From NCBI GenBank assembly GCA_964430565.1, contig CAYSFD010000034.1, positions 1-53,059 on the forward strand: 53,059 nucleotides of DNA, read 5' to 3'. This document shows, in pieces, positions 37,779-48,207 of the stretch (its first letter is position 1; the number at the start of each line of letters is the position of its first letter). A model generated the notes under the pieces. The model was not told where the DNA came from. It saw only the letters and a list, made by a program, of their open reading frames with translations, and searched no databases. This DNA comes from VBDM01 sp964430565 (GTDB taxonomy: Bacteria; Pseudomonadota; Gammaproteobacteria; Burkholderiales; SG8-39). The translations under genes and the position numbers were made by a program.

Positions 37779-38738
37779 CTATTCCGTGGGCTTGAAGCCG
37801 GAGGCCCGAATCGCGGGGCCCCATTTGTCGTAGTCCCGTTTCATGATCGCGGCCAGCTCCGCCGGCCCGAGGCCCGTCGGCTCGAGTCCCATGTTCTCGA
37901 GCCGTTGTTTGAGCGCCGGCCCGCGCACCGCGGCGGTCGCCGCCGAGGCTAGCCGCTCGATCACGGAGTGCGGAGTTTTTGCAGGTGCGAACAGCGCGTA
38001 CCAACCCTCTCCTTCCAGGTCGTAGCCCGACTCTCTGAACGTCGGCACCTGGGGGAACGCGCCGGCGCGCTTTGCGCCGGCGGTGGCGAGCAACCGCGCC
38101 TTGCCCGCCTTGACCAGCGTGCCGATGTCCGAAGTGACCGTGGTGATCGCCGCGACCTCTCCCGCCGCGATCGCCTGCATCGCCGGCGCCGTGCCCTTGT
38201 ACGGCACGTGCGTCATTTCGATGCCCGCAGAACGCGCGAACATGACACCGAGGAAATGCGGAATGCTGCCGGCGGCGGCCGAGGCGTAATAGCCCGCCTT
38301 CGGATCATTCTTCACCAGGGCCGCATACTCGGCGAGGGTCTTTGCCGGAACGTTTGCGCCGACGCCGAGGCCGAGCTGAAAGCTGGAGAGGTGCGCCACC
38401 GGCGCGAAGTCCAGGAACGGATCGTAGCGCAGTGTTCCGGCGTAGGAATGCGGGAAGATCGACATTCCCGCGACCGGCGTCATCAGCAGCGTCGCGCCGT
38501 CGGGCGCTGCCGCCTTGACCGTCTCGATGGAGATCCGGCCGCCGGCGCCCGGCCTGTTTTCGACGATGACCGGCCGCCCGAGGCTGCCGCGCATCTCGTC
38601 GGCGACGAGACGGCTCAGAATGTCGCTGGTAGCGCCGGCAGGAAACCCGACGACGATCCGGACGGCGCCTTCCTGGGCGACTGCGGGTGAAGAGAAAACC
38701 AGAAGAACTGCAAACGCGATCGCGCCGAGGAGGTTCAT
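37779..38738 (-). CDS. Bug-family (TctC-type) periplasmic solute-binding protein
   Basis: A 319-residue protein with a signal peptide (about 1-22, ending Ala-Val-Ala-Gln) and Bug-family landmarks: Val-Arg-Ile-Val-Val-Gly-Phe-Pro-Ala-Gly-Ala-Thr-Ser-Asp (about 27-40), Glu-Asn-Arg-Pro-Gly-Ala-Gly-Gly and Val-Pro-Tyr-Lys-Gly-Thr-Ala-Pro. ATG 38738 has TAAGGAG upstream, which settles the start over a Met 20 codons earlier. The sulfatase gene follows one base after its stop, so the protein may bind a sulfated compound or the acid released from it; this is inference from the coupling only. Confidence 0.9.
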   Translation of the reverse strand: MNLLGAIAFAVLLVFSSPAVAQEGAVRIVVGFPAGATSDILSRLVADEMRGSLGRPVIVENRPGAGGRISIETVKAAAPDGATLLMTPVAGMSIFPHSYAGTLRYDPFLDFAPVAHLSSFQLGLGVGANVPAKTLAEYAALVKNDPKAGYYASAAAGSIPHFLGVMFARSAGIEMTHVPYKGTAPAMQAIAAGEVAAITTVTSDIGTLVKAGKARLLATAGAKRAGAFPQVPTFRESGYDLEGEGWYALFAPAKTPHSVIERLASAATAAVRGPALKQRLENMGLEPTGLGPAELAAIMKRDYDKWGPAIRASGFKPTE

Positions 38739-38866
38739 AAGCTGACTCCTTATCGGAGACAACGATATCACAGGAGAGGGATGGTGCCCGCGCCGCACGG
38801 GACGAAGATGAGCTGCTTTCGTTACGGTTCCGCCGACCTCGCGTTGATGCGCGAGCGCGGCCTTCT

Positions 38867-40087
38867 CTAACCCGCGGGTCTCCGCCGAGGCAGGACCTTG
38901 CGCTCGCGCATGCGCAGCGGCGGCGGACTGTCCATCACGAAGCTTGCCGGTGACGCTGTCGCCTCGGGATCGACCCGGAATTTACTCACCACCTCGAGCA
39001 GCCGGCGCGATTCCCCCTCGAAAGAGAGGGTCGAGGCTGTGGCTTGTTCCACCAGCGCCGCGTTCTGCTGCGTCGCGTTCTCCATATGCACGATCGCTCT
39101 GTTGATTTCCTCGACCCCCGCGCTTTGCTCCTTGGAGGCCACCGCAATCTCGCTGAGCAGTTTCGTCACCTGATCCACGCCCACGACGATCTCGTTGATG
39201 ATGTTGCCCGCCTCGCCCACCAGCTTCCCTCCCTCGGCCACATTGCCCACCGAGTCCTCGATCAGCCCCTTGATCTCCTTGGCCGCCTGAGCGCTTCTCT
39301 GCGCGAGACTCCTCACTTCGCTCGCCACCACCGCAAACCCGAGCCCCTGTTCGCCGGCGCGCGCCGCCTCTACCGCCGCGTTGAGCGCCAGGATGTTGGT
39401 CTGAAAGGCAATCCCCTCGATCACCCCGATGATGTCGACGATCCTCCCGGAACTCTTGTCGATGAGCGCCATGTTGTCGACCGCCCGGTTGACGGTGCGC
39501 GCAACCTTCTGCGCTACCTCGCTCGCGTTCTTGGACAAGCCGCTCGCCAATTGGCAGTTCTCGGCGTTCTGCTTCGCCGTGGCCGACAGCTCCTCCATCC
39601 CCGAGGCGGTCTCCTCCAGCGTGGTCGCCTGCTGCTCGGTGCGCTGCGACAGGTTGGTGCTCCCCGCGGCGATTTCCTTCGTCCCGACGTTGATGGCATC
39701 GGCGCTGGCGCGAACCTGGCCCACGATCTCGCGCAGGTTGTCGCGCGCCTGGTTGAGCGTCTTGAACATCCTGCCGAACTGGCCGCGCAAGAGGTTGTGC
39801 CGCTCGTCCGCCTGGGAGCGCTGAAGGTCGCATTCGTTGATGCGCTGGGCAAGCCCTTCGATGACGCCCCAGCCGTATTTCGAGGAATAAAACAGCCCTG
39901 CCAGGAAATAGAACGCCAGCAGCAGCGTCGCGGCAATGCCGGCCAGCGCGCCGGCCGAAAGCTGTGGGTAGCCGTGGTACACCGCCACACCGAGCGGGAT
40001 CAGAAAAAAAGAGCCCGCGATCGGAAACCGGGCGATGTTGGTGAAACGAAGGTACATTCTTACGGCGGGATGGAAGAGCCAGTCCAT
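38867..40087 (-). CDS. methyl-accepting chemotaxis protein without a periplasmic sensor domain
   Basis: A 406-residue chemoreceptor. Two membrane segments near the N terminus (about 20-38 and 46-68) are separated by only a few residues, so there is no periplasmic ligand domain and no clear HAMP. The rest is the coiled-coil signalling domain. Its hairpin tip is Glu-Val-Arg-Ser-Leu-Ala-Gln-Arg-Ser-Ala-Gln-Ala-Ala-Lys-Glu-Ile-Lys (about 265-281), with repeated Gln/Glu pairs for methylation. It would couple to CheA/CheW and sense a membrane or cytoplasmic cue. It is divergent from ettA across 119 bases. Confidence 0.9.
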   Translation of the reverse strand: MDWLFHPAVRMYLRFTNIARFPIAGSFFLIPLGVAVYHGYPQLSAGALAGIAATLLLAFYFLAGLFYSSKYGWGVIEGLAQRINECDLQRSQADERHNLLRGQFGRMFKTLNQARDNLREIVGQVRASADAINVGTKEIAAGSTNLSQRTEQQATTLEETASGMEELSATAKQNAENCQLASGLSKNASEVAQKVARTVNRAVDNMALIDKSSGRIVDIIGVIEGIAFQTNILALNAAVEAARAGEQGLGFAVVASEVRSLAQRSAQAAKEIKGLIEDSVGNVAEGGKLVGEAGNIINEIVVGVDQVTKLLSEIAVASKEQSAGVEEINRAIVHMENATQQNAALVEQATASTLSFEGESRRLLEVVSKFRVDPEATASPASFVMDSPPPLRMRERKVLPRRRPAG

Positions 40088-40206
40088 GTAAGTCCTCCTG
40101 GCCTGCGCGGCGGCGACAATGCCGCTCGGTGGACTTTGAATTTACCCCGTGGGCGGGCGCAGGTAAAGTGACGCCCGGCGGCTATACCGTCATAAGAGAA
40201 AGAAAC

Positions 40207-41873
<1,667 letters not shown>

Positions 41874-41874
<1 letters not shown>

Positions 41875-41893
41875 GCGGGATTCCCATCCCACC
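41874..41893. terminator. possible bidirectional hairpin between ettA and the GGDEF gene
   Basis: GGCGGGAT-TCCC-ATCCCACC forms an 8-bp stem with one mismatch right at the ettA stop, in the 58-base convergent gap. No T-run follows on either strand, so Rho-independent activity is doubtful. Confidence 0.3.
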
Positions 41894-41932
41894 TAATTCA
41901 GCGTCGGTCAGGCCTTCGGCAAACGGGACCGC

Positions 41933-44416
41933 TCAGGCGGCGACGTGAAAGCGATCGCGGCCCGCGCCTTTCGCCTCGTAGAGCGCCTCGTCCGCCTTCT
42001 TCATAAGCTCGTCCGGGGAGGTCGGTCCGGCGCCGGAGTAGAACGCGATGCCGAGGCTGGTGCTCGTTTGCACCGCGCGGCCGTCCAGCTTGAACTCCGG
42101 ACGCATCGCCGCGACGATGTTTCCGGCGATGCGCACGCCGTCCTCGGCGCTGCCCAGCCTCTCGAGAATCACGGTGAATTCGTCACCGCCCAGGCGCGCC
42201 GTCGTGTCGCTGGCGCGGGCGCAGCCGGCGAGGCGGCGAGCGAATTCCCTCAGCAACGCGTCGCCTGTCCCATGGCCCAGAGTGTCGTTGACTTTCTTGA
42301 ACCTGTCGATGTCGAGATATATCACCGCGATCAGCGCGTTGTTGCGCCGGCTGCGCGATATCGCTTGCGCCAGACGGTCGATAAACAAGGCGCGATTGGG
42401 CAGGTCGGTAAGCTCGTCGTGGGTCGCTCCGTACGCCGTTTGCAACTCCGCGCGCTTGCGGCTGCTGATGTCGGTGTTCGTGCCGATCGCCTGAAGGGCG
42501 CGTCCGGCATGGTCGCGCCCGATAACTTCGCCGCTGCTGTGGATCCACGCCCATTCGCCAGAGAGCGTGCGCACGCGGTGGTCGACGTCGTAGCGTGGGA
42601 TATCGCCTTTCAGCATCGCGCGGATTTTTTCGCGCAGCTTCGCCGCGTCGTCGGGATGGACGAGCCCGCTCAGATCCTCGAAGGTCGTCTCGACCGGACC
42701 CCGCTCCCCGCCGAGAATAGTCTGCCAGGCCTCGCTGAGATGGACCTTTCCGGAGGAAATATCCCAGTCCCAGAGCGCGAGGTTCGATGCTTCCAGCGCC
42801 AGCTGCAGCCTGCGCTCGCTCGTCGCGAGCCGGGTGGCGGCCGGCCGGATGTACCACAGCAGCAGCCAGATTCCGGCGCCGAGCAGCAGCGCCGTCACCT
42901 GCAACAGATAGACGAGTTGCGTGCGCATCGGCGCATACAGCTCTTCGAGATCGGTCTTCAACACCAGACCGAGACTGATCCGGGTCATCAAAGAATAGGC
43001 GGCAAGCACGCGTTTGCCCCGGTGGTCGGTTGACTTGATCACGCCGTGTTGTCCCCCAAGCGCGTAGCTCATCGGCAGCGGTTCGCCGCGAACGATGCGC
43101 TCCGAGTCGTAGGGCCGGGGATTGAAACGCGTCGGGGCGCAGTGCATCGAGTGCCCCCGCGATCCGCACAGCTCGATCTCGCTGGTCTGCCCGAGGTCCG
43201 ATGCTTCGAACATCAAATCCCTAAGCTCGACCAGCCGATGCTGGGCGCGGAGCGTCCCCAGTTTCACCGCGCCGTCGCTCACAACCGCTTCGGTCTGTAA
43301 TAAGAGCTGACCGTCCCACATCAGTGCCGCGCGCTGCACGTGGGCGAGCTCAAGCTGCAGCGGAGAAACGGCGACGAACCTGCCTGCGGATGCGATCTGG
43401 CGCCCTTGAGCATCGAAAAGGGCCGCCGCCGAGAACCCGAACGTGATCGCATTGTTGGCGACGGCCTGCAGGGAGGCTCGGATTGCCGCATCCGCCGGAT
43501 TTCTTGCGAGCAGCGAGTAGAGCTGGACGACGTTTGCGATGCGCGCCATGTCGGTGGTCTGCTTGATGTCGCGCTCGATCACGGTGGCGACCAGGCCCTT
43601 GCGGCTTTCCAGCGCGAACGACAGGTTTTTCGAGAAGCTGGTTTCCATGCCTGCTTGCAGCACCCGGAAACCCGAAACGCCTGCGACGACAATGGCGGCC
43701 GTCAGCACCAGGCCGACGGTGAAAACGATTCGCTCGTCCTCGTTCTTGATCCAGAGCGGCGAGTTCCACGACTCACTCTGCCAGGTCAGCCAGAAGGCGA
43801 GCGCCACGATAACGAAGCCGATCGCGGCCGGCAGCGACATCTGGGCGAGCCAGTAATTTTCGAACAAGTCACGCAATTCGAGCGCGTTGCCTGCAATGCC
43901 GATCAGGCCGACAGCGGCCACGATCGCGTTGAGCAAACGGACAGTCAACGAGCGCCTGTGCGTGGGGACATGATGCATGAGCACGAACGCCGCGCCGACC
44001 AGGAGAAATGCGGCGCTCGCCGCCGCCGCCATGCGGCCGGGGAATGGATTCGAATCGGGGAGCCACGCGTGCAGTTCGGGCCAATCGATGCCGAAGCTCG
44101 CGCCCGAAAGATATTCGGCGAGCACGAGCGCGCCGAGCGCGGCGATGGCGGCCCCGAGCGCGCTCTGTGCCCGGCGGCGCAGGGGCGCCGGCGCGGCATT
44201 GAAGGCGAACGCCAAACCGGCGAGCGCGAAGCACAGCACGGTGTTGAATACCATCAAGTAGCCGCTGAAGAACTGGACGATGGCGCGCTCGCGGACAATC
44301 CAGCCGGCAATCACAGCAAGCGACGCGAGCAGCAAGGCGATGCCGATCAACCCGGCGTAGGCCGAGCTGGTCTTCGGGAAGGGCAAGGGGCTGCGGCGCT
44401 GGGCTGCGAGGTCCAT
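41933..44416 (-). CDS. membrane PAS-GGDEF diguanylate cyclase with periplasmic sensor region
   Basis: An 827-residue protein. The N-terminal 220 residues hold about seven hydrophobic segments (MASE-like). One further segment (about 230-250) leads into a roughly 250-residue extracytoplasmic region with Asp-Ala-Gln-Gly-Arg-Gln-Ile-Ala-Ser-Ala-Gly, as in CHASE/dCache sensors, closed by another membrane segment near 505-525. A PAS domain (about 535-660) and GGDEF domain (about 665-825) follow. The active site is Gly-Gly-Asp-Glu-Phe, with an Arg-Ala-Ser-Asp I-site five residues before. It makes c-di-GMP under product control. It is convergent with ettA. Confidence 0.9.
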   Translation of the reverse strand: MDLAAQRRSPLPFPKTSSAYAGLIGIALLLASLAVIAGWIVRERAIVQFFSGYLMVFNTVLCFALAGLAFAFNAAPAPLRRRAQSALGAAIAALGALVLAEYLSGASFGIDWPELHAWLPDSNPFPGRMAAAASAAFLLVGAAFVLMHHVPTHRRSLTVRLLNAIVAAVGLIGIAGNALELRDLFENYWLAQMSLPAAIGFVIVALAFWLTWQSESWNSPLWIKNEDERIVFTVGLVLTAAIVVAGVSGFRVLQAGMETSFSKNLSFALESRKGLVATVIERDIKQTTDMARIANVVQLYSLLARNPADAAIRASLQAVANNAITFGFSAAALFDAQGRQIASAGRFVAVSPLQLELAHVQRAALMWDGQLLLQTEAVVSDGAVKLGTLRAQHRLVELRDLMFEASDLGQTSEIELCGSRGHSMHCAPTRFNPRPYDSERIVRGEPLPMSYALGGQHGVIKSTDHRGKRVLAAYSLMTRISLGLVLKTDLEELYAPMRTQLVYLLQVTALLLGAGIWLLLWYIRPAATRLATSERRLQLALEASNLALWDWDISSGKVHLSEAWQTILGGERGPVETTFEDLSGLVHPDDAAKLREKIRAMLKGDIPRYDVDHRVRTLSGEWAWIHSSGEVIGRDHAGRALQAIGTNTDISSRKRAELQTAYGATHDELTDLPNRALFIDRLAQAISRSRRNNALIAVIYLDIDRFKKVNDTLGHGTGDALLREFARRLAGCARASDTTARLGGDEFTVILERLGSAEDGVRIAGNIVAAMRPEFKLDGRAVQTSTSLGIAFYSGAGPTSPDELMKKADEALYEAKGAGRDRFHVAA

Positions 44417-44533
44417 ATACGGGATCGGGCGCCGTCTGATTTCCTGGATTGTAGGACTGTATTCGAAAGCGATGGCGGGCGTTGATGTATAGCTAAGCGC
44501 CGGTAAGAGTCCGCGCAGCCACGGCGCGAGTCC

Positions 44534-45511
44534 TCATTGCTGCTTGATTTTGGCCTGCTCGACGATCCGCCTGTAGGTGGCGATTTCGTCGCGCACGAAT
44601 TTCGCGAACTCCTCGGGTTTCATCGGCGCGGAGGCGATGCCGAGCTTGTCGTATTGCCGGCGGACTTCGGCGCTTTGCACGCTCGCGTTCACCTGGGCAT
44701 TGAGTCTCTGAACCACACCGGGCGGCGTTCCTGAGCGCGCCCACATGCCGAACCAGACCGAGAATTCGTATTTTGCGAGCCCCTGTTCGGCAATCGTAGG
44801 AACGTCGGGCAGCACGGCGGCGCGGCGGGCAGTGGTGACGCCGAGCGCGGCGAGCTTGCCCTCCCTGATCTGATCGACTGCGGTATTGATCGGCGCCATA
44901 TAGAAGGACGTGCTTCCCGCCATCGTGTCCTTGATCGCCTCGGGAGTGCCCTTGTAGGGGATATGCAGCATCTTCACGCCCGCGAGCAGCGCAAAGTACT
45001 CGGCCGCGAGGTGTGTCGAGGCTCCAACGCCGGCCGACGCAAACGGGATTACGCCGGGCTTGGCCTTGGCCGCGGCGATCAGCGAGCCGAGTGACGGATA
45101 GGCGCCGCCCTTCGCCGTCACCATCACGTACGGCGTGACGCCGAGCAGCGCGACATCGACGAAATCCTTCAAGGGATCGTAGGGAAGGCTGCGGAAGATC
45201 ACCGCATTTACGGCGTACGAAGCCGAGTGCACCAGAAGCGTATAGCCGTCGGGCTCCGCGCTGAGCACCACCTGGCCCCCGACCTGGCCGCCCGACCCGG
45301 GCCGGTTCTCCACGATCACCGGCTGCTTGAACGCATCGCTCATGTGCTTGGCCACGATGCGTCCGGCGATGTCGGCGCCGGAACCTTGAGTGAGCGGAAC
45401 GAAGATGCGGATCGGCCTGACCGGGAATGCCTGCGCGGCGGCGATGGCCGTCCACGCGAGCGAAAATGCGGCGAATGCCGTCGCGGCCGCAAGCCTGATC
45501 GTGGTTCTCAT
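44534..45511 (-). CDS. Bug-family (TctC-type) periplasmic solute-binding protein
   Basis: A 325-residue Bug protein with a signal peptide (about 1-26, ending Ala-Ala-Ala-Gln). Typical segments are Phe-Pro-Val-Arg-Pro-Ile-Arg-Ile-Phe-Val-Pro, Glu-Asn-Arg-Pro-Gly-Ser-Gly-Gly-Gln and Ile-Pro-Tyr-Lys-Gly-Thr-Pro-Glu. The ATG follows AGGGAACCC. It is divergent from the dioxygenase-like gene at 45770, so it may serve uptake of that pathway's substrate. No TctAB partner is visible. Confidence 0.9.
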   Translation of the reverse strand: MRTTIRLAAATAFAAFSLAWTAIAAAQAFPVRPIRIFVPLTQGSGADIAGRIVAKHMSDAFKQPVIVENRPGSGGQVGGQVVLSAEPDGYTLLVHSASYAVNAVIFRSLPYDPLKDFVDVALLGVTPYVMVTAKGGAYPSLGSLIAAAKAKPGVIPFASAGVGASTHLAAEYFALLAGVKMLHIPYKGTPEAIKDTMAGSTSFYMAPINTAVDQIREGKLAALGVTTARRAAVLPDVPTIAEQGLAKYEFSVWFGMWARSGTPPGVVQRLNAQVNASVQSAEVRRQYDKLGIASAPMKPEEFAKFVRDEIATYRRIVEQAKIKQQ

Positions 45512-45583
45512 GGGTTCCCTCCCATACGCAGACAGTGTGCGGGATGCCGGCTCACGGGATGGCGAGCCGCCCTTGAAAATAGC

Positions 45584-45616
45584 TTATCTCAGTCTACCGG
45601 GGTCAGGCTAAGATAA
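45584..45616. promoter_or_regulatory. inverted repeat in a divergent promoter region
   Basis: TTATCTCAG (45584-45592) and CTAAGATAA (45608-45616) form an inverted repeat with one mismatch, separated by 15 bases. It lies between the divergent Bug gene (start 45511) and the dioxygenase-like gene (start 45770), in an AT-richer patch of a GC-rich window. It could be an operator for a local regulator; no regulator gene is adjacent. Confidence 0.3.
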
Positions 45617-45769
45617 ATTTGCAATCGATGGAGACTACCGTGCCGGTTCGCATTGCCATACCCGACATGATTTCGCCCTCGTATTTTCCGGCGATCCCGC
45701 AAGGTGGCAGCCATCCGGGGGCGGAACTCTCCTGCTAGTATTCCTCCTGAGCGAAACAGGAGTACGCCA

Positions 45770-46717
45770 ATGCCCATCGTGAAAGTCACCGACATCGCCT
45801 ATGGGCGGTTGCAGTCGCCGAGCCTCGATGAGGCCGAGGAGTTCCTTACGAATTTCGGCATGGTCCGCGCCGAGCGCACTCCTGACGCGCTCTACATGCG
45901 CGGCACCGACCCGGACCACCACATCCACGTGACCCATCTCGGACCGTCCAGGTTTATCGGCCTCGCCTTCTTTGTCGAGAGCGAGGACGACTTGAAGAAG
46001 TTCGCCAGGGCGCCCGGCGCCTCCGGCATCGAAAATCTCGACGAGCCGGGCGGCGGCAGGCGCGTGCGTATCAAGGACCCGCACGGCTACGAGATGGAGG
46101 TGATTTTCGGCATGCAGAGGCTCAGTCCTCTGCCGACGCGCAGGGCCGTGCTGAACTGGGGGGACGAGAAGCTCCGGCGCGCGGGTGAGCTCATGCGACT
46201 TCCCCGCGGGTCCTCGCAGGTGAAGCGCATCGCCCACGGCGTCATCATGACGCAGAACGCAGGGGAAAAAATCAAGTGGTACCGCGAGATGTTCGGTTTT
46301 CTCTGTTCCGATGACGTCTACGCCGGTTCCAAGGACAACATCATCGCCTCGTTCAACCGCTGCGACCGCGGCGAGACCTTCGTTGATCACCACGTGTTCC
46401 TGTGTCTCGAGGGCCCGAAGACAGGGCTCAATCACCTTTCCTTCGAAGTGCAGAGCATCGACGATGTCATGCTCGGTCACGAACATCTGAAGGGTGTCGG
46501 AAAGTACCGGCACGTCTGGGGCATCGGACGGCACGTCCTCGGCAGCCAGATCTACGACTACTGGAAGGACCCGTGGGGCCGCGTGCACGAGCACTGGACC
46601 GATACCGACGTGCTCAACGTCCGCCATCGCCCCAATCTGCTTTCGGAGGAGGAAGGTTTGACCTCCCAGTGGGGCGAGCCGGTGCCGCAGGAGTTCATCC
46701 GCCACGCCATCCCTTAG
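45770..46717 (+). CDS. VOC-family extradiol ring-cleavage dioxygenase-like protein
   Basis: A 315-residue protein with two vicinal-oxygen-chelate modules (about 1-115 and 150-285), the layout of type I extradiol dioxygenases such as biphenyl-2,3-diol 1,2-dioxygenase. Probable Fe ligands are H156 (Arg-Ile-Ala-His-Gly-Val), H222 (Gly-Leu-Asn-His-Leu-Ser-Phe) and E274 (Gly-Arg-Val-His-Glu-His-Trp). It would open a catechol-like ring next to the hydroxyls with O2. The start has AGGAG nine bases upstream. The MetE-like gene begins 14 bases after its stop, so they are one transcript. The substrate is unknown. Confidence 0.85.
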   Translation: MPIVKVTDIAYGRLQSPSLDEAEEFLTNFGMVRAERTPDALYMRGTDPDHHIHVTHLGPSRFIGLAFFVESEDDLKKFARAPGASGIENLDEPGGGRRVRIKDPHGYEMEVIFGMQRLSPLPTRRAVLNWGDEKLRRAGELMRLPRGSSQVKRIAHGVIMTQNAGEKIKWYREMFGFLCSDDVYAGSKDNIIASFNRCDRGETFVDHHVFLCLEGPKTGLNHLSFEVQSIDDVMLGHEHLKGVGKYRHVWGIGRHVLGSQIYDYWKDPWGRVHEHWTDTDVLNVRHRPNLLSEEEGLTSQWGEPVPQEFIRHAIP

Positions 46718-46731
46718 CGTCATACCGCGGC

Positions 46732-47886
46732 GTGAAACGCAGCACCGAGCGCTTTCTCACCACGCACACCGGCAGCCTGCCGCGGCCGGAGGACCTCGTG
46801 CGCATGATGTACGCCAGGGAGGAGGGCGTTCCGGTGGATCGCGCCGCGCTTGCCTCGCGCATCCGCATGGCGGTGGAGGAAGTGGTCGGCAAGCAGGCCG
46901 CTGCTGGCGTGGACGTCGTCAATGACGGAGAGATGAGTAAGCCCAGCTACGCGACCTACGTCAAAGACCGGCTCGACGGCTTTGGCGGCAGCGGCAACAG
47001 TTTCGTCTATCAGGACCTCGTCGATTTCCCCAACCTCGCCAAGCGCGTGTTCGGCGACCCGGGGCGCTCGCGCCGCAAGACCCCGGGATGCAACGCGCCG
47101 ATCGGCGTGCGCGATGCGCAGGCCGCGCGCGACGATGTCGACAATCTGAAAGCGGCCGCGTCCAAGGTGGTGACTGAAGAAATGTTCATGAGCGCCGCCT
47201 CGCCGGGTGTGATCGGGCTTTTTTTCAGGAACGACCACTATCCGAGCCAGGAGGCCTATCTGTTCGCCATCGCGGATGCGATGCGCCACGAGTACGAAAC
47301 CGTGGCGAAGGCCGGCGTCATCCTGCAGATCGATTGCCCGGACCTCGCCATGGGCCGGCATATCCAGTACGCGAGCCTCTCCCTGGAGGAATTCCGCAAG
47401 AGGGCGCGGCTGCACGTCGAAGCGCTCAATCACGCGCTCGCGAACATCGCGCCCGAGCGCCTGCGCATGCACCTGTGCTGGGGCAACTACGAAGGCCCGC
47501 ACCACTGCGACGTGCCGCTCGAGCACATCATCGACATCGTGTTCCTCGCGCGGCCCGCGGGCATTTCGTTCGAGGCCGCCAACCCGCGCCACGCGCACGA
47601 GTGGAAGCTGTTCGAGACCGTGAAACTGCCCGAGGGCAAGGTGCTGATTCCCGGCGTGCTCGAGTCGAAAACCAATTTCATCGAGCACCCGGAGCTCGTC
47701 GCGCAGCGCATCGGCCGCTACGCCAAGCTCGTCGGCCGCGAGAACGTGATCGCCGGCAGCGATTGCGGCTATGGCACCTGGGTGGGCCAGGCGGCGGTGG
47801 ATGCGGACGTGGTGTGGGCGAAGATGGCGGCGATGGCCGAGGGCGCGAGGATCGCGTCTCGGGAGCACTGGCCGCGCGCGCAATGA
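46732..47886 (+). CDS. cobalamin-independent methionine synthase (MetE C-terminal)-like protein
   Basis: A 384-residue single-barrel protein related to the catalytic half of MetE and to epoxyalkane:coenzyme M transferases. It opens Phe-Leu-Thr-Thr-His-Thr-Gly-Ser-Leu-Pro-Arg-Pro (about 7-18). Zinc ligands are probably the His and Cys in Met-His-Leu-Cys-Trp-Gly-Asn and the late Cys in Gly-Ser-Asp-Cys-Gly-Tyr-Gly. It lacks the N-terminal MetE half, so it is not a complete methionine synthase; relatives activate thiols for alkyl transfer or C-S chemistry. GTG 46732 is the first start compatible with the fold; no good ribosome site is seen, which fits coupling to the dioxygenase-like gene. Confidence 0.85.
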   Translation: MKRSTERFLTTHTGSLPRPEDLVRMMYAREEGVPVDRAALASRIRMAVEEVVGKQAAAGVDVVNDGEMSKPSYATYVKDRLDGFGGSGNSFVYQDLVDFPNLAKRVFGDPGRSRRKTPGCNAPIGVRDAQAARDDVDNLKAAASKVVTEEMFMSAASPGVIGLFFRNDHYPSQEAYLFAIADAMRHEYETVAKAGVILQIDCPDLAMGRHIQYASLSLEEFRKRARLHVEALNHALANIAPERLRMHLCWGNYEGPHHCDVPLEHIIDIVFLARPAGISFEAANPRHAHEWKLFETVKLPEGKVLIPGVLESKTNFIEHPELVAQRIGRYAKLVGRENVIAGSDCGYGTWVGQAAVDADVVWAKMAAMAEGARIASREHWPRAQ

Positions 47887-48173
47887 AATTCCCGCATCCC
47901 GTGCGGCGCTTCCTCGAAACCATAGAGCGGGAAAAAAACTCCCTGATCTTTGAACTGGTTCAAGTGAAGGGACTGATGCCCTTGATAATGAAAAAGCGCA
48001 ACCGCGAGCGCTGGACCGAGCAGGACAAGGGTGAGCTCGTCGCCCACTTCAAGCGCCTGTCGCGGATCAGCCCCTATGTCGCGGTAGTGGTCATCCCCGG
48101 GGGCTTGGCCCTGCTGCCGGTGCTTGCGTGGTGGCTCGACCAGCGCCGCGTCCGGCGGAAGCAGTCCGATTAG
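47883..48173 (+). CDS. small membrane protein, LETM1-like
   Basis: A 96-residue protein. A charged N-terminal part contains Lys-Lys-Arg-Asn-Arg-Glu-Arg-Trp-Thr-Glu (about 37-46), followed by one hydrophobic segment (about 65-85: Tyr-Val-Ala-Val-Val-Val-Ile-Pro-Gly-Gly) and a basic tail. The pattern resembles short LETM1-like proteins of Burkholderiales of unknown role. Its ATG overlaps the TGA of the MetE-like gene by four bases, so it is translated with it. No function is proposed. Confidence 0.7.
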   Translation: MKFPHPVRRFLETIEREKNSLIFELVQVKGLMPLIMKKRNRERWTEQDKGELVAHFKRLSRISPYVAVVVIPGGLALLPVLAWWLDQRRVRRKQSD

Positions 48174-48207
48174 ACCGGGGGCACAGCGCCCCCGCATGGT
48201 GTTCCAC

